Shown here piece by piece: positions 42,648-51,813 of a stretch of DNA of 64,000 nt (position 1 is its first letter; each line of letters opens with the position of its first letter). The notes under the pieces were generated by a model. The model saw only the letters and a program-made list of their open reading frames with translations. It was not told where the DNA came from and made no database searches. Position numbers and translations under genes: made by a program. The DNA is from Acidobacteriota bacterium (GTDB taxonomy: Bacteria > Acidobacteriota > Thermoanaerobaculia > Gp7-AA8), in assembly GCA_016184115.1 (NCBI GenBank), contig JACPDH010000057.1, positions 1 to 64,000 of the forward strand, written 5' to 3'.

Positions 42648-43154
42648 TCACTTCCGAAGCTTCGTCGCGCCTTCTTCGATCATCTTGACTCTGTCAGGAG
42701 CGTCGGGGAGCTCACCCTTCCTCTGGCACTTCTGGCAGACTCCGAGGATCTGCAGGTTGTGGAAGGTCGGCTGGAAGTTGTAGCGCTTGCAGATCTCGCC
42801 CTGCCGCGTCTCGAGTCCCGCGTCATGAAACTCGATCACGGCGCCGCACGTGGTGCAAACGAGATGATCGTGGTGCGCGCCTTTGCCGACCCACTCGTAG
42901 TGATAGTGATCCTCTCCGAGATGGACTCGCCGCACCACACCCGAGCGCACGAGCAGCTCGAGCGTGCGGTAGATCGTCGCGCGCGACGTCTTGATCCCCT
43001 TCTGCTTGAGCGTCTCGAGCAGCTCGTCGGCATCGAAGTGATAGCGGGTTCCAAAGATCTCGCGCACGAGCGCGCCCCGCTCCTTCGTGACTTTCAGACC
43101 GTTTCGCTGCAGGAAGACGTTGAATCTCTCGACTGCCTTATCGACACCGGACAT
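42648..43154 (-). CDS. Fur-family metal- or peroxide-responsive regulator
   Basis: A 168-residue Fur-superfamily protein. The N-terminal winged helix has LKVTKERGALVREIF and SRATIYRTLELLVRSGVV. The dimer/metal domain has HYHYEWVGKGAHHDHLVCTTCGAVIEF, and a second CXXC (GVCQKCQRKGEL) gives a four-Cys structural zinc site. It could be Fur, PerR or Zur; the HHDHLVC block alone does not decide. The start ATG 43154 is used because the winged helix follows at normal distance; the frame opens 14 codons earlier. It is divergent from the EamA exporter gene, with about 145 bases between. Confidence 0.9.
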   Translation of the reverse strand: MSGVDKAVERFNVFLQRNGLKVTKERGALVREIFGTRYHFDADELLETLKQKGIKTSRATIYRTLELLVRSGVVRRVHLGEDHYHYEWVGKGAHHDHLVCTTCGAVIEFHDAGLETRQGEICKRYNFQPTFHNLQILGVCQKCQRKGELPDAPDRVKMIEEGATKLRK

Positions 43155-43300
43155 AGCGCAGAGTTTAGCAAACGACACGGAGTCAGCGCGTAGCATCCGT
43201 CACAGCGTGCAACCAGTTCGGGAAGCCCGCCGCGGTTTGCCATCGCGCCTCCAGGTAAACGATTCGAAATGTGGCCTTCCCTCGACGCCGATGACGGGTC

Positions 43301-44179
43301 ATGATGCGCGCGGTGCGCGCTCACGCGATTGCGGTTCTGCTGCTCTTCCTCAACGCATTCATCTGGGGAGGGACGTTTGTCGTCGTACGCGACGGGATCG
43401 CCTCCGTCTCGCCAGAGCTCTTCATGCTGCTCCGTTTTACGCTGGCCAGCCTGCTCATGGCGCCGTTCGCGCTCGCATCGCGCCGGCTCGACCGCCGCGC
43501 GATCCGCTCCGGCGCGATCCTTGGGCTCTTTCTCTTTCTCGGATTCTGGCTACAGACGCGCGGCCTCCTCTCGACGTCGCCGCTTCGCTCGGCGTTCTTG
43601 ACCGCCCTCAGCGTCGTCTTCGTTCCTCTGCTCGATATGCTCTTCCGAGGGGCGAAGATCGGGCTCGAGGCCGGCTTCGCGTGCCTTCTCGCGCTCGGAG
43701 GGACGCTGGTACTCGTCGGTGGATTCGAAGCGAAGTTCACGCTCGGCGACCTTCTCACAGTCCTCTGCTCGCTCGCGTTCGCGGTCTACCTCGTGCTCGC
43801 TTCGGAACGGAGCCGCGCATCGGCCCCCACGGCGCTCACTTTCGTACAACTCGTAGTCGTCGCACTGCTCTCGGCGCCCCTCGCCGCCTCCGTCGCGACG
43901 GGCCCGATCGACCGCGCCGCGGTCGTCGCGATTCTCATCACGGCGCTGCTTGCCACATCCGCTGCGTTCTTCATTCTCATGTGGGCTCAGGCGCACGCCT
44001 CGGCACTCGAAGTGGCGATCATTCTCTCGCTCGAGCCGGTCGCTGCAGCGCTCGTTTCGTATGTGACGGGCGACGAGCCGATCACCGCACACGCCATCAT
44101 CGGTGGAACGATGATCGTCGGAGCGACCATCCTCTCTCAGATCGAACCGACGACGCGGGACAGCGGGGATGCGGTTTAG
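43301..44179 (+). CDS. EamA/DMT-family transporter
   Basis: A 292-residue inner-membrane protein with ten predicted helices in two five-helix EamA repeats. The first repeat has LNAFIWGGTFVVVRDG and RFTLASLLMAPFAL. The second has AVYLVLASERSRA and LSLEPVAAALVSYVTGDEPITAHAIIGGTMIVGATIL, the classical last-repeat signature. Substrate is unknown; such proteins export amino acids or small metabolites. The stop codon TAG lies near a GCCTAAC motif shared with the convergent next gene. Confidence 0.92.
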   Translation: MMRAVRAHAIAVLLLFLNAFIWGGTFVVVRDGIASVSPELFMLLRFTLASLLMAPFALASRRLDRRAIRSGAILGLFLFLGFWLQTRGLLSTSPLRSAFLTALSVVFVPLLDMLFRGAKIGLEAGFACLLALGGTLVLVGGFEAKFTLGDLLTVLCSLAFAVYLVLASERSRASAPTALTFVQLVVVALLSAPLAASVATGPIDRAAVVAILITALLATSAAFFILMWAQAHASALEVAIILSLEPVAAALVSYVTGDEPITAHAIIGGTMIVGATILSQIEPTTRDSGDAV

Positions 44180-44200
44180 GCGGATTGGACTGATCCGAGC

Positions 44201-44578
44201 CTAACGTTTCGGCGGTGTCCACTCGCACTTCTGCGCGCCGAAGATGCGTCGTCGGTAGCGGGCGACCAGATCGTAGACCGCGTCGCGAAGCGACCGCGGT
44301 ACGACGCGTGCCGCGCGCATCAAGGGCCATGGCTGGCGGAGCTGCGCAAAGATCGCAAGCAGCGCCGTTGACTTCGTGAGCGCGCTCTCTCCGTCGACGA
44401 AGACGATCGTATCCATTGCGTCGATGGGACAGCCATGCGCCTCCAGGATCGCACGCCCCTCATCCGACTGGAGTGGAATGAGCTCGATCGCGCCGCGTGG
44501 ATCGCGTTTCGAGACGAATCGCGCCCAGCCACTGCACATCCGGCATTCACCGTCGAAGAGCACGATGCGCCGGCTCAT
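44201..44578 (-). CDS. DCC family (DUF393) thiol-disulfide-like protein (possible independent start)
   Basis: Residues from ATG 44578 form a 125-residue DCC protein with the signature FDGECRMC (DGXCXXC), which gives the family its name, and [16 protein letters not shown]. This is a typical complete length for the family, so it is probably the original gene. On the minus strand there is no good ribosome binding site before 44578. In this genome it is in frame with the deoxyhypusine-synthase-like protein. It is listed separately so the reader can see both possibilities. Confidence 0.5.
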   Translation of the reverse strand: MSRRIVLFDGECRMCSGWARFVSKRDPRGAIELIPLQSDEGRAILEAHGCPIDAMDTIVFVDGESALTKSTALLAIFAQLRQPWPLMRAARVVPRSLRDAVYDLVARYRRRIFGAQKCEWTPPKR

Positions 44579-45892
44579 GCTCGCGCCATGCCGCCAGTGT
44601 TCTGTCCGTGAATTGGGTGCAGTTTCGTTGCGGTTCCGACGGGCCGGGCGCGCGGAGCGCCGACGCAGGCGATGCGGGACATCGTCGAGGAAGCGCGACA
44701 ACGCGAACGGCCCGTCGCAACCGCAACCCTTCGGGCTGGTGGCGGTTGCGCTCTTCGCCTTGTCGAACTCGCGCTGCAATAGCGCCATCAGTTCGCCCCG
44801 CTTCTTGTAGAGCCGTTTTGGCTCGCGCTTTGCGTGCCGCTCGAGCGCATAGGCGGTCAAGAGCGGCAGAGTCAGCGTCGAATCGCCATAGCAGACGACA
44901 CAGTCGGGAAGCGTGTCGGGGTTGACCTTTCCCCACGAAACCGCCTCTGCAGGCGTCGCGCCGGAGAGACCGCCCGTGTCGGGGCGCGCGTCGGTGAACT
45001 GGAGGAAGTAGTCATGGCCTTCCTCGTCAATCATCAATACTTCCTGGATCTGAGGCTCGGTCTGAAGCATGAAGTTCTTCGGGCTTCCACCGCCGAAGAT
45101 CAGAACGGAAGACGTTCCCGCACGCTTCGCGCCGAGCACGATCGCAGCCGTCTCGTTGACGTCGCGTGACACGTCGAAATTCAGTGTCCCGCCCGCCAGC
45201 TGCAGGCCGGCGACATTCATCCCAATCGACGAGTCGCCCGGCGAGCTCGTATAGATCGGCACGTCGTATTGATAAGCGGCGGAGAGGAGCGATACGGTGC
45301 CAATGCCGAGTTTTCGCTCGGTTTCGTGAACATAGCGCCCGACGCGCCAGTGAAACTCCGCGGTCGACATCAGGCCCTGGAACTCCGGCTGCGACAAGAT
45401 CGTGCGAAAGAAGCGATCGGTGTCGAGGAGCACCGTGTAATCGAAGAGAATGTCGTAGATCCTCACGACCCCCTCTTCGCGGAGAATCCGATCGTCGAGC
45501 GATGGCGAACCGTGGTGCAGCCGCAGCCCAATACCGAAGTGAGCGTCGTGATAGAGGTTCGCGCCAGTCGATACGATCCAATCGACGAAACCAGCCTGGA
45601 TCAGCGGGATCAATGCCGCCTTACCAAGCCCCGTGGGGGTCAACGCCCCGGTCAGCGACAGTCCGACTGTACAGTCGTCGGCGAGCATCCTCTCGGTGAA
45701 CAAGTGACAACCCTCGCGAAGCCGCCCTGCGTTATACGACGTAAATGCGTTGTCGATCAGGTCGGCGACTTTCGCGCCTTTGCGGATCGGATCGGGATAA
45801 ATCCGCTTTCCGCTGAGGAACTTCGACTCGCCCCTCTTCGGTTTCGCTGCGCTTTTCGTCTTCTTCGCCGGGTTCGGCGTGCGGGTGCCCAT
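44201..45892 (-). CDS. Deoxyhypusine synthase-like protein read through into a DCC domain
   Basis: A continuous 563-residue frame. Residues 40-385 are a deoxyhypusine-synthase/homospermidine-synthase-like enzyme (NAD- and spermidine-type substrate). Key blocks are [28 protein letters not shown] and AVSWGK with the catalytic-type Lys322. Residues 389-432 are encoded by a repetitive hairpin element (44597-44727) and are low in family likeness. Residues 439-563 are a separate DCC protein. ATG 45892 has GGAGG eight bases upstream. Bacterial homologues usually end near residue 385, so the repeat seems to have removed the original stop. The fusion may be translated whole, or the DCC part may be restarted at 44578. 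Confidence 0.85.
   Translation of the reverse strand: MGTRTPNPAKKTKSAAKPKRGESKFLSGKRIYPDPIRKGAKVADLIDNAFTSYNAGRLREGCHLFTERMLADDCTVGLSLTGALTPTGLGKAALIPLIQAGFVDWIVSTGANLYHDAHFGIGLRLHHGSPSLDDRILREEGVVRIYDILFDYTVLLDTDRFFRTILSQPEFQGLMSTAEFHWRVGRYVHETERKLGIGTVSLLSAAYQYDVPIYTSSPGDSSIGMNVAGLQLAGGTLNFDVSRDVNETAAIVLGAKRAGTSSVLIFGGGSPKNFMLQTEPQIQEVLMIDEEGHDYFLQFTDARPDTGGLSGATPAEAVSWGKVNPDTLPDCVVCYGDSTLTLPLLTAYALERHAKREPKRLYKKRGELMALLQREFDKAKSATATSPKGCGCDGPFALSRFLDDVPHRLRRRSARPARRNRNETAPNSRTEHWRHGASMSRRIVLFDGECRMCSGWARFVSKRDPRGAIELIPLQSDEGRAILEAHGCPIDAMDTIVFVDGESALTKSTALLAIFAQLRQPWPLMRAARVVPRSLRDAVYDLVARYRRRIFGAQKCEWTPPKR
44597..44727. repeat. Composite hairpin element inside the DHS-DCC reading frame
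   Basis: The segment 44597-44627 is identical to 25229-25259. Next to it, sharing one base, is a hairpin with 19-base arms (44627-44645 and 44709-44727, one mismatch). Its loop holds GATGCGGGACATCG (44671-44684), which resembles the CGATG...CATCG core of the element at 35244-35512. The element runs in frame through the gene. Confidence 0.75.
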
Positions 45893-46053
45893 GTTTGATC
45901 CTCCAGTCGTTACTCGCGCGGCGATTATACGAGACAGTGATGCGCTACCTGTCGTCCGCCGCAGCCGGCCCCGCCTCTCGGGGGCCGTTACCGAATGGCC
46001 CCACGCGTGAGCGAGGGGACGCGCGACCGAGGCAGCAACACGAACGTTCTCGC

Positions 46054-46782
46054 CTATCGTCGCCCGCCCGACTCGTCGTCCCAGCTCCCCAGCGCGCGCA
46101 GGATCTCGATCCGCTCGATCGCACGATTGCGACGCCGCGTGTCTCCTTTGCGCTCGTGTATTGCCTGCAGGTTCGCCAGAACTCGCACGAGCGTCTGTCG
46201 CACGCTCCATGCGCGCAGGTGCTCGGCACGAAGCGCAACCTGGCTCTCCGAGATCTCGTCGAGGAATGCGGCAATCTCGGAGATCGTCATCGTCCGCCCA
46301 CCATGGAACGGATCGACGTAGACCTCGCTCAAGTCGAAGCAGATCTTCGTGAGGTAGTGACCCGGAAGCCCCACTCCATGCGCGTCGAGCCCCGCAAGCC
46401 GGGCGACGCGCAGAAAGAGAATCGAGAGCGTGATCGGGATTCCGATCCTCCGCTCGAGCACCTCGTTAAGGTACGAGTTGCGCTCGTCATAGTAGTCGCC
46501 AACGTTGCCGATGAAGCCTTCCTGATCGAACAGGACGGCGTGCAGGTGTCCAAGCCTGAAGATGGACGGCTCATCGCGTTCGCTGCGTTCAAGAACGCGC
46601 TCCGCAAGCGCATCGATCCTCGCGAGCTCTCGTTCGACGTCGAGCTGAGGGTATTCTTCCAGCGCGATGAGCAACGCTCCCTCGGCGACGTCAGCCGGGC
46701 CCAGCTCGCGCGAGGCGAAGTCCTCGAAGCGTCTCCGCGCCTCCACCGGGTGGACGAATATCGCGTCCGTGACTCGTGTCAT
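46054..46782 (-). CDS. SirB1 family transglutaminase-like protein
   Basis: A 242-residue protein. It has the SirB1 core: [48 protein letters not shown], followed by VYVDPFHGG. The C-terminal TPR-like helices end in [25 protein letters not shown]. The family resembles transglutaminase/peptidase folds, but the usual catalytic Cys is often absent; here I do not see a clear Cys-His-Asp triad. I chose ATG 46782; ATG 46842 is possible but would overlap recO's upstream region. It is divergent from recO, 24 bases apart, so the promoters must overlap the opposing genes. Confidence 0.88.
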   Translation of the reverse strand: MTRVTDAIFVHPVEARRRFEDFASRELGPADVAEGALLIALEEYPQLDVERELARIDALAERVLERSERDEPSIFRLGHLHAVLFDQEGFIGNVGDYYDERNSYLNEVLERRIGIPITLSILFLRVARLAGLDAHGVGLPGHYLTKICFDLSEVYVDPFHGGRTMTISEIAAFLDEISESQVALRAEHLRAWSVRQTLVRVLANLQAIHERKGDTRRRNRAIERIEILRALGSWDDESGGRR

Positions 46783-46806
46783 ACTGGCCGGGACCTCTCT
46801 TCCGCC

Positions 46807-47550
46807 GTGCGACCCGACCGCTCCGAAGCGATTATCCTGCAAAGTATCCCGTCGCGCGAGCGCGACAAGCTGATCGTCTTCCTCACACCCGAGAAAGGGA
46901 AACGCAAAGGGTGGGCGTACGGCGCCCGAGGACTTCGGAATCGCTTCGGAGCCGCGCTCGAGCCGCTCGCGAAGGTCGAGCTCGTCTTCCTCGAAAAGGA
47001 GAGCGAGGAAGCGGTGCGAATCGAGTCCGCATCAATGATCCGCTCGGCCTTTCCGGCACAACAGGAGCTCGCACGATCGCTTGCCGCAACCTACATCGCA
47101 GAATCGGTCGAGACGTTCGTCCAAGCCGACGATCCCTCCGAGCTCGTCTACCGCCTGCTCGACCGCATCGTCGAAGCGCTGCTGGCGGGGCGTCCCGTCG
47201 AGCCCATCGTTGCCTACGCCGAGGTCTGGATCCTCAAGCTGGGAGGCGTATTCGCGTCAATCCGCCATTGCGCGATCTGCCAGAAGCCGCTCGAGCGGCC
47301 GCTCCGCTGTGACATCCGCGGCGGCTTCGTCTGTTCCGGCTGCGCGGAACCGGGCGTGACGCTCATCGCGAATCGCGTCGCCGAACTTCTCGGCGCGCTC
47401 TTATCGACACCCGTCGATGCCTTCGCGGCAATGCCGATCGCAGCCGACGACCTCTTCGAATTGCGCGCGCTCGCGCGCGACCTGCGCCGCTACGTCCTCG
47501 GCCACGAGCTCAAGACGCACGACCTCCTTCAGAGCGTGATTCGCGGATGA
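46807..47550 (+). CDS. recO: DNA repair protein RecO
   Basis: A 247-residue recombination-mediator protein. It starts with the OB-fold (SEAIILQSIPSRERDKLIVFLTPEKGKRKGWAYGARGLRNRFGAALEP), followed by the helical domain and a zinc site, CAICQKPLERPLRCDIRGGFVCSGC. With RecF and RecR, RecO loads RecA on SSB-coated DNA. GTG 46807 is the best start, because an OB-fold begins immediately. The frame is open far upstream (to 45895), but that is the antisense of the SirB1 gene. The yhhQ-like gene follows after 94 bases on the same strand. Confidence 0.92.
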   Translation: MRPDRSEAIILQSIPSRERDKLIVFLTPEKGKRKGWAYGARGLRNRFGAALEPLAKVELVFLEKESEEAVRIESASMIRSAFPAQQELARSLAATYIAESVETFVQADDPSELVYRLLDRIVEALLAGRPVEPIVAYAEVWILKLGGVFASIRHCAICQKPLERPLRCDIRGGFVCSGCAEPGVTLIANRVAELLGALLSTPVDAFAAMPIAADDLFELRALARDLRRYVLGHELKTHDLLQSVIRG

Positions 47551-47644
47551 GGGCGAAACGCGGAATCCGAATCTCCGTTCGCCGCGAGAATCAATCGCAG
47601 AATCACGCACCGAAACCCGCCCCTCCCCTGCTATTCTGCGGCGC

Positions 47645-48328
47645 ATGCCGACAACCCGCACCTACCGCTACTACGAGCTCGTCATGGCCGCGTTCGTCAC
47701 CGTGCTGCTCTGTAGCAACATCATCGGTGCGGCGAAGATCGTGGAGCTTGGGGGCTTCAGTTTCGGCGCCGGAATCCTCTTCTTCCCGATCAGCTACATC
47801 TTCGGCGACATCCTCACCGAGGTGTACGGCTATGCGCGTGCGCGGAGGGTCGTCTGGGCCGGATTCGGCGCGCTCATCTTCGCTTCGGCGATGAGTTGGG
47901 TCATCGTGAAGCTCCCCCCGTCGCCCGGCTGGCCGGGACAGGACGTGTACGAAAAGGCGTTCGGCTCGACGTGGCGCATCGCATGCTCGTCGCTCATCGC
48001 GTTCTGGGCCGGCGAATTCACGAACTCGTTCGTGCTCGCGAAGATGAAGATCTGGAGCTCCGGAAAGCACCTCTGGACGCGAACGATCGGCTCGACGCTG
48101 GCAGGCGAGCTGGTCGACTCCCTGATCTTCTATCCGCTGGCGTTCTACGGTGTCTGGACGACGAAACAGATCGTGACCGTCCTCTTCACCAATTACCTGC
48201 TCAAGTCGGCATGGGAAGTGGTCAACACCCCGATCACCTATCGGATCGTCGCGTTCCTCAAGAAGGCCGAGAGCGAAGACTATTACGACCGCGACACGAA
48301 CTTCACTCCGTTCAGCCTTCAGGCATGA
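47645..48328 (+). CDS. yhhQ: Queuosine-precursor transporter (YhhQ/QPTR family)
   Basis: A 227-residue inner-membrane protein with about six helices. Family blocks are LLCSNIIGAAKIVELGGFSFGAGILFFPISYIFGDILTEVYGYARARR, FTNSFVLAKMKIWSSGKHLWTRTIGSTLAGELVDSLIFYPLAF and LLKSAWEVVNTPITYRIVAFLKKAE. It imports queuine-type 7-deazaguanine precursors (preQ0/preQ1) for tRNA modification in characterised members. No other queuosine gene is nearby. The gene ends convergently to pabC. Confidence 0.9.
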   Translation: MPTTRTYRYYELVMAAFVTVLLCSNIIGAAKIVELGGFSFGAGILFFPISYIFGDILTEVYGYARARRVVWAGFGALIFASAMSWVIVKLPPSPGWPGQDVYEKAFGSTWRIACSSLIAFWAGEFTNSFVLAKMKIWSSGKHLWTRTIGSTLAGELVDSLIFYPLAFYGVWTTKQIVTVLFTNYLLKSAWEVVNTPITYRIVAFLKKAESEDYYDRDTNFTPFSLQA

Positions 48329-48426
48329 CGCCCGAAGCGCCCGACTCGCGCGAAGCCGCAATCAGCTCGCGCCTCGGCCTAACGGAACGCGCGCGATGGC
48401 CGAAGCGTCGCACGACCGCGCCGCCG

Positions 48427-49212
48427 CTATCGGCAATGCTCGATCTCGAACGCCTTCGCGAGCGCGCGGCAGATGTCGCCCGGTTGGGCGGCGCGCACGC
48501 CGTCAACGAATCGGATGGGCGCGATCTTCGTGAGGCTGCCGGTCAGGAACGAGCCGGCGAGAAGATCCCCGCGAGTCAGCAGCCGCTCGCGCACGGTGAG
48601 GCCCGCCGCGAGCGCGCGAGCGACCACCCATCCGCGCATCACCCCCGGAAGCAGTCCGGCTGAGACGGGCGGAGTGATCAGCACATCGCCCCGCATCGCG
48701 AATACGTTGCTCGTCGTCCCCTCGAGAATGCGTCCCCTGGCGTCGGTGAAGAGTGCTTCATCGGCGTTCTTTTCGTGTGCCTCGCGGAGCCCTAAAACGC
48801 TCGGTACATACGACACCGTCTTGAGCCCCGGAGTCGGCCGCGGAACGTGCCTCCCGAGCACGATCACGCGCCCTCGCTTCCGGCGCTGAAGCGTTGCGGC
48901 AGGGACCGGGCCGGAAAGCGCGACGAGCTTCCACGATCGAGGGTCCTGTACGTCGTGCCCGAGCGCGAGCCACGAAACGCGCGCCGACGCCTCGTGCAGT
49001 TCCGCAACCTCGCCGGCAGCGTGGTATGCCGCTCGTTCGAAGGCCTCCTGCGACGGAGCGGGAAACCGAAGTGAGGCGGCGCCGGTCGCGAGTCTGCGCC
49101 AGTGCACCTCGAGCAGCACCGGCACGCCGCGCACGACGAGAATCGTTTCGAAGAAGCCGACTCCACGGGCGAGCGCTGGGGCGTCGAGCGGAATCGTGAT
49201 CGTCTTCGTCAT
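48427..49212 (-). CDS. pabC: 4-amino-4-deoxychorismate lyase (class IV aminotransferase fold)
   Basis: A 261-residue PLP enzyme of the class IV fold. It has RGVGFFETILVVRGVPVLLEVHWRRL, the Lys-loop region GLKTVSYVPSVLGLREAHEKNADEALF, and LEGTTSNVFAMRGDVLITPP. It releases pyruvate from aminodeoxychorismate to give p-aminobenzoate for folate. Branched-chain aminotransferase and D-amino-acid transaminase share the fold, but the neighbour pabB favours PabC. ATG 49212 follows AGGAGA. The pabB stop is eight bases upstream, so the two are co-transcribed. Confidence 0.88.
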   Translation of the reverse strand: MTKTITIPLDAPALARGVGFFETILVVRGVPVLLEVHWRRLATGAASLRFPAPSQEAFERAAYHAAGEVAELHEASARVSWLALGHDVQDPRSWKLVALSGPVPAATLQRRKRGRVIVLGRHVPRPTPGLKTVSYVPSVLGLREAHEKNADEALFTDARGRILEGTTSNVFAMRGDVLITPPVSAGLLPGVMRGWVVARALAAGLTVRERLLTRGDLLAGSFLTGSLTKIAPIRFVDGVRAAQPGDICRALAKAFEIEHCR

Positions 49213-49220
49213 TCGATCTC

Positions 49221-50543
49221 CTACAGGCCGAGCGCGCGGAAGAACGCGAGCGATTTCGCGCGCGACTCGTCGTCCTCGCCGCGGGCGTCGGAATCCCAGA
49301 CGATCCCTCCTCCCGCATGATAACGGGTCTCGTCGCGAGTGATCACCGCCGTTCGAATCGCGATGCTGAGCTCCGAGACGCCGTTGACTCCGACGAAGCC
49401 GATCGCGCCGGTGTAAACGCCTCGCGCACACGGCTCGAGAGCGCGAATCGCCGCGACCGCGGCCCGTTTCGGAGCGCCCGTGATCGAACCGCCGGGAAAC
49501 AGTGCGTCGAAGAGCTGCGCGAGCGTCGTGGCGCCTAACATATCCGCGCGCACGGTCGACTCGAGGTGATGCAGATGAGGAATCGTCCGCACCGTGAGGA
49601 AATGCGGCACCGTCACGCGACCCGGCGGAGCGACCTTCCCGAGGTCGTTGCGGACGAGATCGACGATCATCAGGTGCTCGGCAAGGTCTTTCGCGCTTCC
49701 GAGGAGCTCGCCGATTTCGGAAGGGTCATCGCCGCGACGGCGGACGGTTCCTTTGATCGGGCGAGACTCGGCGACGCCGCGCATGCGGTCGTGGCGCAGA
49801 AAGACCTCGGGCGAAGCGCTCGCGATCGACCATCCACCGCCCGCGATCAACGCCGCGCAGCGAGGGATGCCGTCGCGCGTGAGGGCAAGGTAGACGGCAC
49901 GGGCGTCGAGCGCCGCGCGCGCGGTTAGGCGCCTCGTGAGATTCACCTGGTAAACGTCGCCGTCGCGGATCATTCCGCGAATCGTCTCCACCCCGTTGCG
50001 ATACGACTCCCCGCCGAGTGAATCGTCGAGCACGAACGACTTCCCAGCACCAATTCGAGGCTCGACCTCGGTCGCGGAGTCGAGTAGCTCCGCGATCTCG
50101 CGAGCGCGCAGCTCGATCTCGCCGGAGGGAGCGAAGATCGATGCCTCCCCACCCCGCACAGCCAACCCTGCCTCGTGGCGCGCAAAGAACGCGAGCGGCT
50201 CGGCGACGTCGTCGCTGCGGGGAATCGCGGCCTCGTGCGCCGCCCCTGCCTCGTACGAAACGAAACCGACCCACCCACCCGCGAACGGGATGTCGCAGGT
50301 GGGACCGATCTCCGGCGTCGCGCTCTCGATCGATGCGAGCATCGTTCTCCAGTCGTCTGCCGACTGGCTGCTCCGGCACTCCCTGACCTCCTCGGGCCAG
50401 GGGAGCAGAATGCTCCAGGGGTCGCCGTCGTCACACCAACCCTCGAGCAGCGCACTCCCCGGCACGCCGACGAGCGCCGCGAGCCGTCCGCGTGAAGGCG
50501 TGACCGGGAGGCGGAGCGCTCGCATGACTGCGCGGTGCGACAT
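49221..50543 (-). CDS. pabB: Aminodeoxychorismate synthase component I
   Basis: A 440-residue chorismate-utilising enzyme. The chorismate-binding region has YQVNLTRRL, ASASPEVFL, SRPIKGTVRRRGD, EHLMIVDLVRNDLGKVA, FDALFPGGSITGAPKRAA and YTGAIGF. PIKGT with Lys is the mark of aminodeoxychorismate synthase; anthranilate synthase has PIAGT. Length is normal. The glutaminase partner (pabA) is not in this window. The gene is divergent from dedA and upstream of pabC. Confidence 0.93.
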   Translation of the reverse strand: MSHRAVMRALRLPVTPSRGRLAALVGVPGSALLEGWCDDGDPWSILLPWPEEVRECRSSQSADDWRTMLASIESATPEIGPTCDIPFAGGWVGFVSYEAGAAHEAAIPRSDDVAEPLAFFARHEAGLAVRGGEASIFAPSGEIELRAREIAELLDSATEVEPRIGAGKSFVLDDSLGGESYRNGVETIRGMIRDGDVYQVNLTRRLTARAALDARAVYLALTRDGIPRCAALIAGGGWSIASASPEVFLRHDRMRGVAESRPIKGTVRRRGDDPSEIGELLGSAKDLAEHLMIVDLVRNDLGKVAPPGRVTVPHFLTVRTIPHLHHLESTVRADMLGATTLAQLFDALFPGGSITGAPKRAAVAAIRALEPCARGVYTGAIGFVGVNGVSELSIAIRTAVITRDETRYHAGGGIVWDSDARGEDDESRAKSLAFFRALGL

Positions 50544-50682
50544 GGCGGTCGCAATCCTACACGGCCCGACACGGGATCAACGAGCGACGGAGCCTCACCA
50601 GGGGTCACCGGGAAGAATCGCCTTCGCCATTCGCTTGTGGGGCTGGTCGGTTACAGTTCACGCTGGCCGCCACGCCTGACGA

Positions 50683-51813
50683 ATGCACGAGCTCCGCGAG
50701 ATCATTTCGTTCTTGACCGATCCACAGCAGCTGATCCGCTGGGGAGGCTATGTCGGCCTTTTCGCGATCATCTTCACCGAGACGGGGCTGATGTTCGGCT
50801 TCTTCCTGCCAGGCGACTCGCTCCTCGTCACGGCGGGACTCTTCGCGTCGAAAGGTGATCTCGACATCGTGATGCTCAACGCCTTGTTGATCATCGCGGC
50901 AATCACCGGCGACGCGACCGGCTACCTGATCGGCCGGAAGATGGGCCCCGCGCTCTACCGCCGCGGAGATTCGCGCTTCTTTCGCCGCGCGCATCTCATC
51001 AAGACGAGGCTCTTTTACGAGAAGCACGGCGGCAAGACGATCGTGATCGCCCGATTCGTCCCGATCATCAGAACCTTCGCTCCCGTCGTAGCCGGCGTCG
51101 CCGGAATGGGATACCGCCGTTTTGCGATGTTCAACATCTTCGGCGGAATCGGCTGGGTCGTCTCGATGACGATGACCGGGTTTCTGTTGGGACGGATGAT
51201 CCCGAACATCGACAAACACATCGAGATCGTCATTCTCGCCGTGATCGGGATCTCGTTCATCCCGGCTGTTCTGCATAGCTGGAAAGAGCGGAAGGAGCGG
51301 CTGCACCTCCGTAGAGTGTTCCTTTCCGATGTGCGCCACCTGGCCGAACGACTGCGCGCTGTGAACTGGAACGCGCCGGTCGACGCCACGCTCGAAGGGC
51401 TGCGCCACCCGGCCGAGGATCGCGCGGAGACCGTGCTGCCTGACGCTGCGGCGTTCGAGTACCGCTCCGCCGCCGACGGCGAGCAGATCCCACGGATCGA
51501 GCTTACCGCCGCGGTATCGGCTGACCGGCACCAGTTGACCGACGCCGCCTACGACTTTGCAATGCTCGACTTCGAAGAAAAGTTCGCGATCGCCGTCTCC
51601 GCGATCGCCGACCAATTCCATGAGCCCGAAACGGTCGTGAGCACGCCCGAGCACGAGGTCACGTCCCACCTTCGCGCCACGCATGCCGCGGTCTGGCGTT
51701 ACGACGATGGGCGCCTGATTCTCGCGCGCATACACGACCCGCAACGCGACCGGTTCCGTATCGCAATGGTCGCCGAGCCACTCTCCGCAGCAGTCGGAGC
51801 CACAACGTCATGA
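50683..51813 (+). CDS. DedA family membrane protein with long C-terminal extension
   Basis: A 376-residue protein. Residues 1-215 are a DedA/VTT domain with FTETGLMFGFFLPGDSLLVTAG, ITGDATGYLIGRK, YEKHGGKTIVIARFVPIIRTFAPVVAGVAGM and VSMTMTGFLLGRMIP. DedA proteins work in lipid flipping or undecaprenyl-phosphate recycling. The last 160 residues are soluble and acidic and are not part of a normal DedA; they include RIELTAAVSADRHQ and VWRYDDGRLILARIHDP. ATG 50683 has no good ribosome site. The stop overlaps the terC-type start (ATGA). Confidence 0.88.
   Translation: MHELREIISFLTDPQQLIRWGGYVGLFAIIFTETGLMFGFFLPGDSLLVTAGLFASKGDLDIVMLNALLIIAAITGDATGYLIGRKMGPALYRRGDSRFFRRAHLIKTRLFYEKHGGKTIVIARFVPIIRTFAPVVAGVAGMGYRRFAMFNIFGGIGWVVSMTMTGFLLGRMIPNIDKHIEIVILAVIGISFIPAVLHSWKERKERLHLRRVFLSDVRHLAERLRAVNWNAPVDATLEGLRHPAEDRAETVLPDAAAFEYRSAADGEQIPRIELTAAVSADRHQLTDAAYDFAMLDFEEKFAIAVSAIADQFHEPETVVSTPEHEVTSHLRATHAAVWRYDDGRLILARIHDPQRDRFRIAMVAEPLSAAVGATTS

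Noticed and set aside
45895-46806. Upstream extension of the recO frame
   Set aside because: It runs antisense through the SirB1 gene, and RecO's OB-fold starts right after GTG 46807.
50544-50682. yybP-ykoY manganese riboswitch before dedA-terC
   Set aside because: No matching conserved loops were found in the 140-base gap.
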